A stretch of 64,000 bases of DNA. Origin: Leptolyngbya sp. NIES-2104 (GTDB lineage: Bacteria; Cyanobacteriota; Cyanobacteriia; Leptolyngbyales; Leptolyngbyaceae). The notes under the pieces are model-generated. The model saw only the letters and a list, made by a program, of their open reading frames with translations, did not search any database and was not told the DNA's origin. Shown here one piece after another: positions 9,626 through 17,936 of the stretch. The stretch's first letter is position 1, and each line of letters begins with the position of its first letter. The position numbers and the translations under genes were made by a program. The stretch spans positions 682,001-746,000 of the forward strand of contig NZ_BBWW01000001.1 of the NCBI RefSeq assembly GCF_001485215.1. Direction: 5' to 3'.

Positions 9626-10333
9626 ATGCAGAATCAAGAGCCAGCAATTATCTTTGACGAAGAACGCGCTTCGACCTACGACACAAGAGCAGCTAAAATT
9701 GCTCCACTGCGTGACACACTTAATCTACTGACACGCTTAATCCTTTCTGATCTTCCTGCGAACGCGCGAGTTCTTTGTGTTGGTGTCGGAACTGGTTTGG
9801 AGTTGATTTATCTTGCCCAGGAGTTTCCACAGTGGCAATTCACAGCGGTCGAGCCTGCAACTGCGATGCTTAATATTTGTCGTCAGAAAGCGGAAGCGTG
9901 CGGGGTTGCGTCACGTTGCACTTGGCACGAAGGCTACCTCGACTCATTGCCCGCATCCGCGTCATTCGACGCGGCGACTTGCCTTCTGGTTTCTCACTTC
10001 TTCATGCAGCAAGCGCAGAGACAAAAATTCTTCAGTCAGATTGCTGCACGACTTCGTCCTCAAGGGTATTTAGTGAGTGCGGATGTAGCTTCCGATATGT
10101 CTACTTCAGCCTATCAAAGCCTGCGCGAGGCTTGGACTCAAATGCTGAAGTATGCCGAATATCCGGATGAGGATGTTAAACAATTTCTTGACTCTCACGG
10201 TCGAGATGTTGCTGTGCTACCCCCTCACGAAGTCGCGTCCATCATTGCATCAGGCGGTTTTGAACCCCCTGTATTGTTCTTGCAGACTCTTTTTATTCAT
10301 GCTTGGTATACAAGGCGAACATCACTAGATTAG
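9626..10333 (+). CDS. Class I SAM-dependent methyltransferase
   Basis: A 235-residue soluble methyltransferase with a Rossmann fold. Motif I is visible as VLCVGVGTGLELIYLA, motif II acidic residue as FTAVEPATAML, and the post-motif region as FDAATCLLVSHFF. The C-terminal half (YLVSADVASDM) continues the usual seven-strand order. The methyl acceptor cannot be predicted. The gene stands alone, starts at ATG 9626 with a weak ribosome binding site, and is flanked by sequences that look like the two ends of an integron-type gene cassette (GTTAGGC at 9553-9559; attC-like site at 10349-10434). Methyltransferases are common passengers of such cassettes. Confidence 0.85.
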   Translation: MQNQEPAIIFDEERASTYDTRAAKIAPLRDTLNLLTRLILSDLPANARVLCVGVGTGLELIYLAQEFPQWQFTAVEPATAMLNICRQKAEACGVASRCTWHEGYLDSLPASASFDAATCLLVSHFFMQQAQRQKFFSQIAARLRPQGYLVSADVASDMSTSAYQSLREAWTQMLKYAEYPDEDVKQFLDSHGRDVAVLPPHEVASIIASGGFEPPVLFLQTLFIHAWYTRRTSLD

Positions 10334-10348
10334 AATTCTTCAACAACC

Positions 10349-10434
10349 GCCTAACAACGCCCGTGAAACCGACCGTTAGGGGTTATTAGTTTAGTCCGAG
10401 AGTTCATTCGCGGCGGGTTACGGACAACGCTAGC
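10349..10434 (+). other. attC-like recombination site (degenerate)
   Basis: The region begins with GCCTAAC (R'' type, RYYYAAC) 15 bases after the methyltransferase stop. The inner arms CCGTGAAACCG (within 10371-10381) and CGGGTTACGG are complementary with one extrahelical base, as in integron attC sites, and the region ends in CAACGCTAGC, a degenerate R' box. The matching upstream half-site is GTTAGGC at 9553-9559. No integrase gene is in the window, so this would be an isolated cassette. The folding was done by eye. Confidence 0.45.
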
Positions 10435-10599
10435 TTGCAATCTATTTTGAGGACATACACTAATATCTCTTTGAGTGATTCCTTGTGAGGAGCGATCGAT
10501 CTCATGGCAAGGGATTAAACAAATCAAAGTTAGTAACTCAATTTCAAACCCCAAATCTTCGAGTTGCCTGAATTTGAAGGAATAATCAAACCTATTGAC

Positions 10600-11214
10600 C
10601 TAATCTAATATTGGGCAGGCTTGCAATGCCATCTGCACAACTTGTAGGAGTTCTGCACGACTGGCTCCACCTGCTGCTTGCACAGACAGTCCAGCGTTAA
10701 CCGTAAGCACAAAGCGGGCAAGGGTAGCAGGGTCAACATCAGGCGGCAAGTCCCCCTCAGATACTGCCCGCTCAAAGCGATCGCGGATAGCAATCTCGCC
10801 TGCCGCTCGGCGTTCTGCCAATTCCCGATGGAGCGGATCGTCTGGATCTGCACAAGCGAGCAGACTGTGTGTAATCAGACAACTGGACGGATTGCTCGGA
10901 TTGGTGACTAAATCCACAACGCCCTGCATTGTCCGCTCGATCACTCTCCGGGCAGTGGGTTCCTCAAGAGCATCCTGATAGTACGCCGTGTGCTGATCGC
11001 GATAGCGATCGAGTGCCTTACGGAATAAAGTTTCCTTGTTGCCAAAGGCGGCGTAAAGGCTCGGACGGTTAATGCCCATCGCCTCAGTCAGATCGGTGAG
11101 CGATGTCCCCAAATAGCCCTTGCGCCAGAACAGCAGCAAAGCCTGCTCTAAAGCGATGTCGATATCGAAAGCGCGAGGACGACCCTGCACACCCTTAGAC
11201 TTTCTTGTTTCCAT
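10600..11214 (-). CDS. TetR family transcriptional repressor
   Basis: A repressor of about 204 residues when started at METRKSKGVQGRPRAF; the longer frame reaching 11307 would cover the operator region and is less likely. The N-terminal helix-turn-helix is clear (ALEQALLLFWRKGYLGTSLTDLTEAMGINRPSLYAAFGNKETLFRKAL, about residues 15-65). The C-terminal ligand/dimer domain contains ACADPDDPLHRELAERRAAGE. It is divergent from the SDR gene at 11334; between them lies a TACC-N4-GGTA palindrome. This arrangement, known from many TetR/SDR pairs, implies that it represses both itself and the dehydrogenase until an unknown ligand binds. Confidence 0.9.
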   Translation of the reverse strand: METRKSKGVQGRPRAFDIDIALEQALLLFWRKGYLGTSLTDLTEAMGINRPSLYAAFGNKETLFRKALDRYRDQHTAYYQDALEEPTARRVIERTMQGVVDLVTNPSNPSSCLITHSLLACADPDDPLHRELAERRAAGEIAIRDRFERAVSEGDLPPDVDPATLARFVLTVNAGLSVQAAGGASRAELLQVVQMALQACPILD

Positions 11215-11266
11215 ACCGTTCAGTATAAAACTTTCTTGACAGTCTGAGAAGTCCTGCGCTAATCTG

Positions 11267-11278
11267 TACCAATCGGTA
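11267..11278. promoter_or_regulatory. Probable TetR operator
   Basis: TACCAATCGGTA is a TACC-N4-GGTA palindrome, 52 bases before the repressor ATG and 56 bases before the SDR ATG. Palindromes of this kind are usual targets of TetR-family repressors placed between divergent genes. Confidence 0.6.
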
Positions 11279-11333
11279 AATAATTCACTGATTGAGCAGT
11301 GATACATCCAAAGGAGTCCATTAGGAAAGCACT

Positions 11334-12086
11334 ATGTCACAAAAACTCTCAGGAAAAATCGCCCTCGTTACAGGTGGCACCAGCGGTATTGGGCTTGCCA
11401 CTGCTAAGCAATTTGTTGCGGAAGGCGCGTATGTTTTTATCACGGGTCGTCGTCAGACTGAACTGGATGCGGCTGTAAACGAGATTGGTAAGAACGTCAT
11501 GGGCATTCAGGGCGATGTCTCTAATCTGACAGACCTCGATCGGCTTTACGCCACGATCAAGCAAGAGCAAGGTCGCTTGGATGTAATCTTTGCGAATGCT
11601 GGCAGTGGACAACTCATGCCGCTCGGATCGATCACCGAAGAACACTTTGACAAAACCTTCAACACCAATGTCAAGGGGCTACTTTTCACCGTGCAGAAGG
11701 CACTGCCACTGATACCAGAGGGCGCTTCCATCATCTTGAATGCCTCAACAACCTCCCTCATGGGCACCCCAGCCTTCAGCGTGTATAGCGCCACCAAAGC
11801 TGCCGTGCGATCGTTTGCCCGCAACTGGACACTCGACCTCAAAGGTCGCCAGATTCGAGTGAATGCGGTCAGCCCTGGTGTCACTCCAACTCCCGCTTAC
11901 AATCTCTTGGGACTCAGTGAAGAGCATCTAAAAGAATTTGTGGAGAGTCAAGCTAACAATATCCCATTGGGACGAGTTGGCAAGCCCGACGAGATCGCCA
12001 AAGCCGTTGTCTTTCTCGCTTCCGATGACAGCAGCTTTGTCAACGGCATTGAGCTATTCGTCGATGGTGGCATGGCACAAATCTAA
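11334..12086 (+). CDS. Short-chain dehydrogenase/reductase (classical SDR)
   Basis: A 250-residue NAD(P)-dependent oxidoreductase of normal length. The cofactor motif TGGTSGIG is at residues 14-21, the structural NAG motif in FANAGSG, the catalytic Ser in LNASTTS and the YSATK catalytic Tyr/Lys pair. An Arg-Arg following the second strand ([10 protein letters not shown]) favours NADPH. The C-terminal [15 protein letters not shown] is typical of the FabG-like SDR group. The substrate is unknown. It is divergent from and probably controlled by the TetR repressor gene. Downstream lies a decayed alcohol dehydrogenase fragment, so the locus may once have coded a longer redox operon. Confidence 0.92.
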   Translation: MSQKLSGKIALVTGGTSGIGLATAKQFVAEGAYVFITGRRQTELDAAVNEIGKNVMGIQGDVSNLTDLDRLYATIKQEQGRLDVIFANAGSGQLMPLGSITEEHFDKTFNTNVKGLLFTVQKALPLIPEGASIILNASTTSLMGTPAFSVYSATKAAVRSFARNWTLDLKGRQIRVNAVSPGVTPTPAYNLLGLSEEHLKEFVESQANNIPLGRVGKPDEIAKAVVFLASDDSSFVNGIELFVDGGMAQI

Positions 12087-12102
12087 ATGGGTAATTCACG
12101 CG

Positions 12103-12372
12103 AATCATCGTGTTGTGGTCGTAGGCGGTGGCAAACTCGGTCAATTGGTTCCCTAGACCCTCGCTTCAACTGGATGCGATCTGACTGTCATCAGACGGCA
12201 CGCTGAAAAACTAGACCTTTTGCAACAGCGCCAAATCAAAACCACAATTGCCACAGTTGCCGATCTCACCTTTGATGTTGCCATAGAATGCACTGGCAAT
12301 CCTTCCAGGTTTGACACGGCTCGATTAGCTTTACGATCGCGAGGGACTCTAGTGCTTAAAAGTACCTGTTTA
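12103..12372 (+). pseudogene. Fragment of a zinc-type alcohol dehydrogenase (Rossmann half)
   Basis: The frame reads NHRVVVVGGGKLGQLVP, an in-frame TAG at 12154-12156, then STGCDLTVIRRHAEKLDLLQ, and further on FDVAIECTGNPSRFDTARLA and RGTLVLKST. This is the cofactor-binding part of a medium-chain dehydrogenase (GxGxxG-type motif, then ECTGNP). Both the N-terminal catalytic domain and the C-terminus are missing, so only an internal remnant with a stop codon survives. It begins 16 bases after the SDR stop. Confidence 0.75.
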
Positions 12373-12460
12373 TGCAGTGCTCGCTTCGCAAGTTTCTAAA
12401 AAATCGCTGCATGAAGAAGAAATCTTTAGCAAAACTACGTCTTATGACAGAAATACACTC

Positions 12461-12499
12461 TGCATAAACTGATTGTAGTGGCTCCCACTAGATTAGTAG
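12461..12499 (+). promoter_or_regulatory. Promoter-like element, copy d
   Basis: TGCATAA (12461-12467), 16 bases, CCCACTAG (12484-12491), ATTAGTAG. It stands 66 bases before the ATG of the broken metallo-hydrolase gene, so it now drives only a pseudogene. Confidence 0.65.
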
Positions 12500-12697
12500 A
12501 AATGTGATTTGGCACAAACTTGTCGTTCTACAGGTTGTGCAAGGTCGTTGATCGCTTTTGCAGTATGACAGTCATCAAAACAATGCTATTTCGTCAATTA
12601 TTTGACCCAAGCTCTAGTACCTATACTTATCTGATCGCTGGTCTCTATGTTCAAGAGGCAGTTTTGGTTGATCCGGTGTTAGAATAGGTCGATCGCG

Positions 12698-12724
12698 GTA
12701 GCTTCGCTTCCCCGAAGGGTGCGC
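12698..12724 (+). repeat. Small palindromic repeat disrupting the metallo-hydrolase gene, copy 1
   Basis: GTAGCTTCGCTTCCCCGAAG followed by GGTGCGC sits between codons that read DR and MLLEE in the rebuilt protein, and shifts the frame by one. Cyanobacterial genomes are known to carry families of short palindromic repeats of this flavour. Confidence 0.6.
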
Positions 12725-12922
12725 ATGCTCTTGGAAGAAGTCGGCGTTACCCTGCGCTATTGCCTTGAAACACATCTTCATGCGGATCATATTACGGGAA
12801 CTGACCGATTGTGCCGCTTAACGGGATATCGCAGCGTTGTGCCCCATAATGCGCGAGTTCGCGGTGCAGACTATCAAATGCGCGATGGTGAAATTTTGAA
12901 ACTGGGGGATACTCAGATTCAA

Positions 12923-12951
12923 GCGCTTAGCGCAACTCCGAAGGAACCGCA
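12923..12951 (+). repeat. Small palindromic repeat disrupting the metallo-hydrolase gene, copy 2
   Basis: GCGCTTAGCGCAACTCCGAA followed by GGAACCGCA sits just before the conserved TPGHT segment and restores the original frame number shifted by copy 1. The core GCGCAACTCCG(A/T)AGGAACCGC is shared with 8383-8417. Confidence 0.6.
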
Positions 12952-13354
12952 ACACCCGGTCATACCAATAGTCATCACGCTTATTTGATCAATGACGATC
13001 GCGTTCTAACGGGCGATTCTCTGCTAATCAGAGGCTGTGGACGTACAGATTTTCAGAATGGCGATGCTGGCAAACTTTATGATTCAGTGACACAACGCTT
13101 GTTCACCCTACCTGACATGACACGGATCTATCCAGGGCAGGACTATCACGGGCATGGCGTTTCTACGATCTCTGAAGAGAAGTGCTGGAATTCCTGATTT
13201 GTGAACTGTCCTGGAAATCCAGCTACTGCAAAATCGCGGACTGACTTCATTCAATTAATGACGAAGTTAAACTTACCAACACCAAAGCAAATGCTAGAAG
13301 TTCTACCTGCAAACGAACTGTGTGGTCAAAAGTTTTGATACATCTGCCAGACTG

Positions 13355-13765
13355 CTATCCTACCACCTGTCTAACACTAGCAACTGCCTCAACTTCAATA
13401 AGCAATGATGGTGATGCGAGGGAAGCTACGCCGATACCCGTTACAGATGGACGAGAGTCGCCTAAAAAGCCAGAAAGAATAGGAGCAAGAGTTTCCAAAT
13501 GCTCTCCAACTTCACCTCGGATGTACACGCGAACTTGCAATAGCTGTTCGACTGATGAACCAGCGGCTGTCAGAGCAATTTTAAGATTGTCAAGCGCCTT
13601 TCTTGCTTGTCCTCCGATCGAGTCCTCCGTGGTCTCATATTGATGATTCCAATCGACCTGACCCGACACGAAAACTAGCCCCAATTCCGTCTCAACAGTC
13701 GCCTGAGACATGCCAAACGCGGCACCATCGTACAGTTCTTCTGGATTGATTAATCTTTTGCTCAT
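13355..13765 (-). CDS. RidA/YjgF family protein
   Basis: A 136-residue trimeric-type RidA-fold protein. Family hallmarks are GLVFVSGQVDWN (first strand pair), ARKALDNLKIALTAAGSSVEQLLQVRVYI (the helix and strand before the active-site cleft) and LLIEVEAVASV at the end. Canonical RidA proteins hydrolyse reactive enamines or imines and carry a key Arg in the strand corresponding to VRVYI, which is present here. This copy is complete; a second copy at 24746-25027 is truncated. The ATG at 13765 follows AGGAGG. A repeated-half motif TTCGGAAATTGTTCGGA lies about 95 bases upstream and is preserved upstream of the second copy. Confidence 0.9.
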   Translation of the reverse strand: MSKRLINPEELYDGAAFGMSQATVETELGLVFVSGQVDWNHQYETTEDSIGGQARKALDNLKIALTAAGSSVEQLLQVRVYIRGEVGEHLETLAPILSGFLGDSRPSVTGIGVASLASPSLLIEVEAVASVRQVVG

Positions 13766-14191
13766 ATTTTCCTCCTAGTTGATCTGAGTAAACTCTAGCA
13801 GCGATGCTAAGCCACATTTTCATGATACGAGATCTTCCTAACAACTTCAGATAATTCGTCCGAACAATTTCCGAACTCTCTTCGCTACTTTCTTGATATC
13901 TTGAAAAGCAGAAGCTCGGCAACTAAAAATGCCAGAGTTCATCAAGTTTTGAGCTGCAAATTGCGAAATTAGCGTAGCGGAGACTTCAATAAACAAAACT
14001 CGTGTGAGTCCAATAGTTCGAACGCCGCAAGAATATCAGCTCTATCGACCCAGGTGCCGCGAAGCGATTACTAAGCGCTTATACCAAATTAATAACCGCC
14101 TGCTACAAATGCCTTTCGTCGGCAGGGCTATGAAGTGTGGCAATCATAAATCGATTGGGTATGAGCTGTGAAAAAATACAAGGAGGAAACA
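13766..14191. other. Spacer with a conserved upstream motif
   Basis: No gene is apparent. The part next to the RidA start (to about 13900) is duplicated upstream of the truncated RidA copy at 25028-25135. It includes, on the minus strand, GTTCGGAAATTGTTCGGAC (13858-13876). The remainder up to 14191 shows nothing I can name. Confidence 0.5.
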
Positions 14192-14359
14192 ATGAGACGC
14201 TTCATTCTGTTTACTTTACTGGAGGCGGTAGTGGGAATCTGTCTAACTGCAATATTAATTCACTACCCTAATCTGACTTTGAGCATTAAAACAGGCTTGC
14301 TATTTGCCGTAGGAGTACCCTACCTATGGTTAGTGAAGCATAACAAAAAGATGACCTGA
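14192..14359 (+). CDS. Small membrane protein, two predicted membrane segments
   Basis: A 55-residue protein of unknown family. The ATG at 14192 is chosen because a near-perfect ribosome binding site (AAGGAGG) stands seven bases upstream; a longer frame from 14168 would put that site inside the gene. Two hydrophobic stretches are visible ([20 protein letters not shown] and [15 protein letters not shown]), separated by a short polar turn, with a basic C-terminus (KHNKKM). It may be co-transcribed with the next small membrane-protein gene 38 bases downstream. Confidence 0.65.
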   Translation: MRRFILFTLLEAVVGICLTAILIHYPNLTLSIKTGLLFAVGVPYLWLVKHNKKMT

Positions 14360-14396
14360 GATACGCGTTAAGACTGTCTTTGCTTGCACTGAACTA

Positions 14397-14750
14397 ATGA
14401 AGCACACTAGCTTACTTTCATCATTTGCATCACCCCAAGCTCTCGTTACTATCTATCCAGTCTGGTATCGAATCATGTTCAAACAAGTGACAAGCAATTC
14501 GAGCATTAAAAGAAGGTTAATTCTAGTGGGTCGATTGAAGCGGTCTAGCAGCATTTGCGCGATCGCAGGGGGTGTTTTACTTGCGGCTAAAGTTGATTTA
14601 AACGGCTATGGATTTATCTTTCTTGCTCTTAGTTCTAGTCAGATGCTTTTAGCCAGCATCTTAAGAAAAGACCAAAGCATGATTTTTTATTCAGCTTCTC
14701 TCTTTTTGTTTGTTGATTGTTTAGGAGTTTATAGATGGATTTTTAGTTAA
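14397..14750 (+). CDS. Small membrane protein of unknown function
   Basis: A frame of up to 117 residues. The true start may be the internal ATG at 14475 ([14 protein letters not shown]), because the first 26 residues look unlike coding sequence. The rest has three hydrophobic segments ([53 protein letters not shown]), so the product is membrane-bound. I recognise no family. Its C-terminal 46 codons are duplicated at 26622-26762 with only a few substitutions, an argument that this frame is or was a real gene. Confidence 0.6.
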   Translation: MKHTSLLSSFASPQALVTIYPVWYRIMFKQVTSNSSIKRRLILVGRLKRSSSICAIAGGVLLAAKVDLNGYGFIFLALSSSQMLLASILRKDQSMIFYSASLFLFVDCLGVYRWIFS

Positions 14751-14891
14751 ACCTGATTTCCACATTTAAGCTCGACTTCATCCATTGAATGATGAATCAG
14801 CCGCTAGGCATTGACCTTAATGAGACAAGAATACATCTAATGATGTTGATTTTCTCGTTTCAAAGATGTATCTTGAACTCTAGGAAAGTAC

Positions 14892-16292
14892 ATGTCACAG
14901 CAGTTTCTCCTATCTTTCAAAAAAGACGTTTCTTTTGCAGAACCAGAAGAAACAAAGGACTTTGTTCTTCGGGCACCAAATCGCTCTATGACATTTAAGC
15001 AGGTGCAGCCAGGATTTAAGATAGCACTTCAGGCACTAGCTTCAGGTGGTGCTACTTTAGCAGAACTGAGTCAGATAGTGCAGAACGATGACGGAGATTT
15101 TCCTGCACTAATCTATGCTTATCTACAAAAATTTTCTAGCTTGGGCTGGCTTTGTCGTTCAGTTGTAGCAGAAGGGAAAGTTATTGCGATCGCCATACCC
15201 CTAACTTCAGATTGTCAATTTCCTGACATCGAGGTAGCTGTTGATTCAGTGTATAGGCTCTCTCAATTTGCGTATTGCCACCAAGTTGAAGGGCAACTGC
15301 TGCTAGAGTCGCCTTTATCCTCTATGCAAGTACGATTGATGGATTGGAAAGGTGCGGCTTTACTGAGTCAACTTGCTAGATCTTGCAGTTGTAGAGAATT
15401 AATGAATACAGTGCCGGGAATTTCAATAGAGCTAGCCAAACAGTTTATTAATCTACTTCTTAGTACACAGATGCTCGATCAAGTCTGTAAAAGTACAATT
15501 CAAGAACAAGCGAATCTCTCACTCGCTCAGTGGGAATCTCATGATCTTCTATCTTATGCTCGTAGCCGAGAAGCAAGACACAGCAATGCTTTTGAAGGCA
15601 CATACCGTTTTCTGAACCAGATCGAACCGCACATGTCAGAGAAGACGATCGAGCTGTATAAACCTGACTTGAGAACGCTCGCAATGACAGAGACCTCATT
15701 TACGCAGGTCTTAGAGGTAAGAAAGTCAATTCAGCAATATGGCAATCCGCTCTCAGCTCAACAGCTTGGAGAATTTCTTTACCGCACTGCTCGCGTCAAA
15801 GATGTGTTTCAAACCGAGCATGGGGAGGTTTCCTACCATCCCTACCCTAACGAAGGGGCGCTTTATGAATTGGAGCTTTATTCTATCGTTAACCGTTGTG
15901 ACGGCATTCCTTCTGGCTTTTATCACTATGAACCTCTCTCCCATCAACTGTGGTGGATTTCTGACAAAACAGAACCTGTAGAAGCACTGCTGAGCGATGC
16001 TTGGCAATCGATGAGACGACAAGGTATGTCTCAAGTGCCTCAAGTTCTGATTGTGATTGCCGCTCGATTTCAGCGGCTAGCCTGGAAGTATGAACCCATG
16101 GCTTATGCACTGATGCTCAAGCATGTTGGAGTTTTGCACCAAACAATGTACCTAACAGCAACTGCGATGAATTTAGCTTCTTGTGGTCTTGGAGGCGGCA
16201 ATTCCGATTCCTTTACCAAGGCAGCAGGATGTGACTACGATGCTGAAACTCCTGTAGGAGAGTTTGCTTTAGGTAGTCAGCCAAATTTTTGA
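14892..16292 (+). CDS. SagB/ThcOx-type FMN oxidoreductase
   Basis: A 466-residue protein with the two-part layout of SagB-family dehydrogenases. Residues 1-200 form an N-terminal region of winged-helix appearance; residues from about 270 carry the nitroreductase-like FMN domain (VRKSIQQYGNPLSAQQLGEFLYRTARVK, YPNEGALYELELYSIVNRC, FYHYEPLSHQLWWIS, LMLKHVGVLHQTMYLTATAMNLASCGLGG). In azoline-forming peptide pathways such enzymes oxidise azolines to azoles. No cyclodehydratase, no protease and no obvious precursor peptide lies next to it, so it is either an orphan or has another role. The start at 14892 follows AGGAAAGTAC. Its neighbours are two small membrane proteins upstream and a convergent esterase. 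Confidence 0.85.
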   Translation: MSQQFLLSFKKDVSFAEPEETKDFVLRAPNRSMTFKQVQPGFKIALQALASGGATLAELSQIVQNDDGDFPALIYAYLQKFSSLGWLCRSVVAEGKVIAIAIPLTSDCQFPDIEVAVDSVYRLSQFAYCHQVEGQLLLESPLSSMQVRLMDWKGAALLSQLARSCSCRELMNTVPGISIELAKQFINLLLSTQMLDQVCKSTIQEQANLSLAQWESHDLLSYARSREARHSNAFEGTYRFLNQIEPHMSEKTIELYKPDLRTLAMTETSFTQVLEVRKSIQQYGNPLSAQQLGEFLYRTARVKDVFQTEHGEVSYHPYPNEGALYELELYSIVNRCDGIPSGFYHYEPLSHQLWWISDKTEPVEALLSDAWQSMRRQGMSQVPQVLIVIAARFQRLAWKYEPMAYALMLKHVGVLHQTMYLTATAMNLASCGLGGGNSDSFTKAAGCDYDAETPVGEFALGSQPNF

Positions 16293-16447
16293 CCTTCACA
16301 AATCATTTAGAAGAAAACAATGCCTCATTAAATTTCCACTGCGTTAGTTCTTGAACCCGTAAAATACAATTCAGGCTGGAGTGGCATTTTCATGTTGGGC
16401 AGCATAGTATCCATTCGCCCAGACTTTGCAACGCGCTTTCTAGTTCG

Positions 16448-17521
16448 TCAAACGGATAAGGGAGACCTCGCTGCAAGGGTGATGGGAGCTTCAAACAGGT
16501 TAGAGGAGTTAAAGACTTCATGACCCGTTGGACGGCGAGCGGCAGAAATCGCAGTTTCGATCGTTTCCGCAACTAATTGATGACCTTGGGTTGTAGGATG
16601 CACGTCATCCCACCAGAGATAGCCTGCTGGATTAGCTGGATTGGTCTGTGTAATCAGGCGATCGCTGATGTTCGAGAAGCCAAACTCTGCGGGCGCAGCC
16701 GCAATCCGTTGTCCTAGACCAAATAAATCGACTTCGATTAAATCGATGCCTAGGGTTTGCTCTAGCTGATCGATGCCTTGATCCAGCGCTTGATTGAACC
16801 CGATTGTGGCTTGAGTCGCTAGATCTGAAAGTCCGCGATCGCGGACTAGAGGTGTCAACCCAAAATTAAGCTGGTTCGGCACCACAATCTGTCTCGCACC
16901 TAAGTTGAAGAGCGTTGTGATTGCTGTTGAAAGGTTTGTAACCGCTTGCTGAATGACTGAGGGCGCATCTTGGGGGCGCTCGGCGATTTGGAGAAAATCA
17001 TTGCCACCTGCCCAAACAATGTAAAGCGCCTTGGGATTCGCGCCGGATGAACCAACTTGAGTGCTGTAGGTATCGATTTCGGTGAGCAGTCCCGGCAAAG
17101 ATTGATTGCCGATCTGGGTGCTATTGATATTCTCTCGTCCCGTCGTTGCTCCCCCAACCGCAAAGTTCTTCACATTTTTCTCTTTTATGCCTAATTCAGG
17201 AGCCAGAAAATCAACCCAGATTGGACCGTTGGAGAAGCGCCCCTCAAAATAGGGCGGACTAGGCGGAAAAACTTGACCCGTGAGGTTGAAGATTGTGCCA
17301 GTATCAGAAAAGCTATCTCCAAAGACCACTAATTCCTTGAAAGGCTTGGGAGGGCAATGACCCAATTTGAAGTTACTAAAATCAAGGTCTAGCGTAGTTG
17401 GCTTGCCGTTGTTGTCGAAGTTTAGGTTTAAGCCTTGAGAATTGATAGAACCCTGTAGTGTGTAAGTCTTTTGAGTTTGACCAAAATCTAGCGTCAGGTC
17501 AATCTTAATTGGTTCTGTCAT
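16448..17521 (-). CDS. GDSL/SGNH family esterase-lipase
   Basis: A 357-residue esterase. Block I with the nucleophile is VVFGDSFSDTG (about residue 69), block II Gly is in NFAVGGATTG, block III Asn is in WAGGNDF and block V Asp-His in WWDDVHPTT. The first 60 residues form a separate beta-rich extension (IDLTLDFGQTQKTYTLQGSI) not present in short family members. No signal peptide is seen. The family hydrolyses lipid or acyl esters. A paralogue lies at 44917-45858. The start ATG at 17521 has a weak upstream GAAGGA. The gene converges with the SagB-type gene. Confidence 0.9.
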   Translation of the reverse strand: MTEPIKIDLTLDFGQTQKTYTLQGSINSQGLNLNFDNNGKPTTLDLDFSNFKLGHCPPKPFKELVVFGDSFSDTGTIFNLTGQVFPPSPPYFEGRFSNGPIWVDFLAPELGIKEKNVKNFAVGGATTGRENINSTQIGNQSLPGLLTEIDTYSTQVGSSGANPKALYIVWAGGNDFLQIAERPQDAPSVIQQAVTNLSTAITTLFNLGARQIVVPNQLNFGLTPLVRDRGLSDLATQATIGFNQALDQGIDQLEQTLGIDLIEVDLFGLGQRIAAAPAEFGFSNISDRLITQTNPANPAGYLWWDDVHPTTQGHQLVAETIETAISAARRPTGHEVFNSSNLFEAPITLAARSPLSV

Positions 17522-17936
17522 AGTAATGCCATCCTTCAGAAGCTTTTAGGGTAAATGTACAGAAAACTCATTGCTCGGCACTTCTGGCGCGATCGCATTT
17601 ATTTGTAATCTGCGCGGAGATTTGCATACACGCCGAGCGCACTGTGAGCGCAATCGCATCCCCTGAACCCGATAGGTGCGATCGTAAAACCAAACCTCTG
17701 TCTCCTCAATAGCAAATGTAGATTGCTGTATCCTGATGCAGCCTGTGCTAGAGCTTTATTACCTAATTAGAGTGTTGGAGGCTACTCCGATTGAAGTCTC
17801 TCCTGATAAGAGAGGTTAGTGTCTTACAGTACTATAGCCGCTTAAATTTGTCTATTGTCAAACAACGAAGTGCAGCAATAAAGCTGCCGAATTCGGCAGC
17901 TTGGAAAAGTGCAGCATCAGAACTAGCCTTCTCGAA
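17522..17936. other. Spacer with terminator hairpin
   Basis: Apart from the hairpin at 17883-17900 and a few short GCGATCGC-related palindromes, I find no coding sequence. The promoter-like element family is not represented here. Confidence 0.5.
17883..17900 (-). terminator. Hairpin downstream of the FAD monooxygenase
   Basis: GCTGCCGAATTCGGCAGC is a perfect 18-base palindrome, extended by AA/TT on each side, located 36 bases past the stop of the minus-strand monooxygenase gene. On that strand it is followed by TTTATT, a short T-rich tail. Confidence 0.6.

Larger units (their letters stand above)
12565..13338 (+). pseudogene. Metallo-beta-lactamase fold hydrolase (ETHE1/persulfide dioxygenase-like), broken
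   Basis: Joining three frames rebuilds a protein of the ETHE1/glyoxalase II type: [25 protein letters not shown], then ETHLHADHITG (metal-binding HxHxDH), SATPGHTNSHHAYL (second metal His), VLTGDSLLIRGCGRTDF and IYPGQDYHGHGVSTISEEK, with a C-terminal tail TKLNLPTPKQMLEVLPANEL. The breaks are: an in-frame TAG at 12685-12687; a frame change at a 27-base palindromic insertion (12698-12724); a second frame change at a related insertion (12923-12951); and a third near 13190. Intact homologues would oxidise glutathione persulfide or hydrolyse thioesters. The gene is clearly dead; an intact-looking promoter-like element remains upstream. Confidence 0.85.

Noticed and set aside
11546-11884. 112-codon frame antisense to the SDR gene
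   Set aside because: Shadow of a well-supported SDR coding frame.
13692-13922. 76-codon minus-strand frame overlapping the RidA start
   Set aside because: The duplicate region at 25 kb keeps the RidA frame but this frame only as a shifted shadow; no ribosome binding site.
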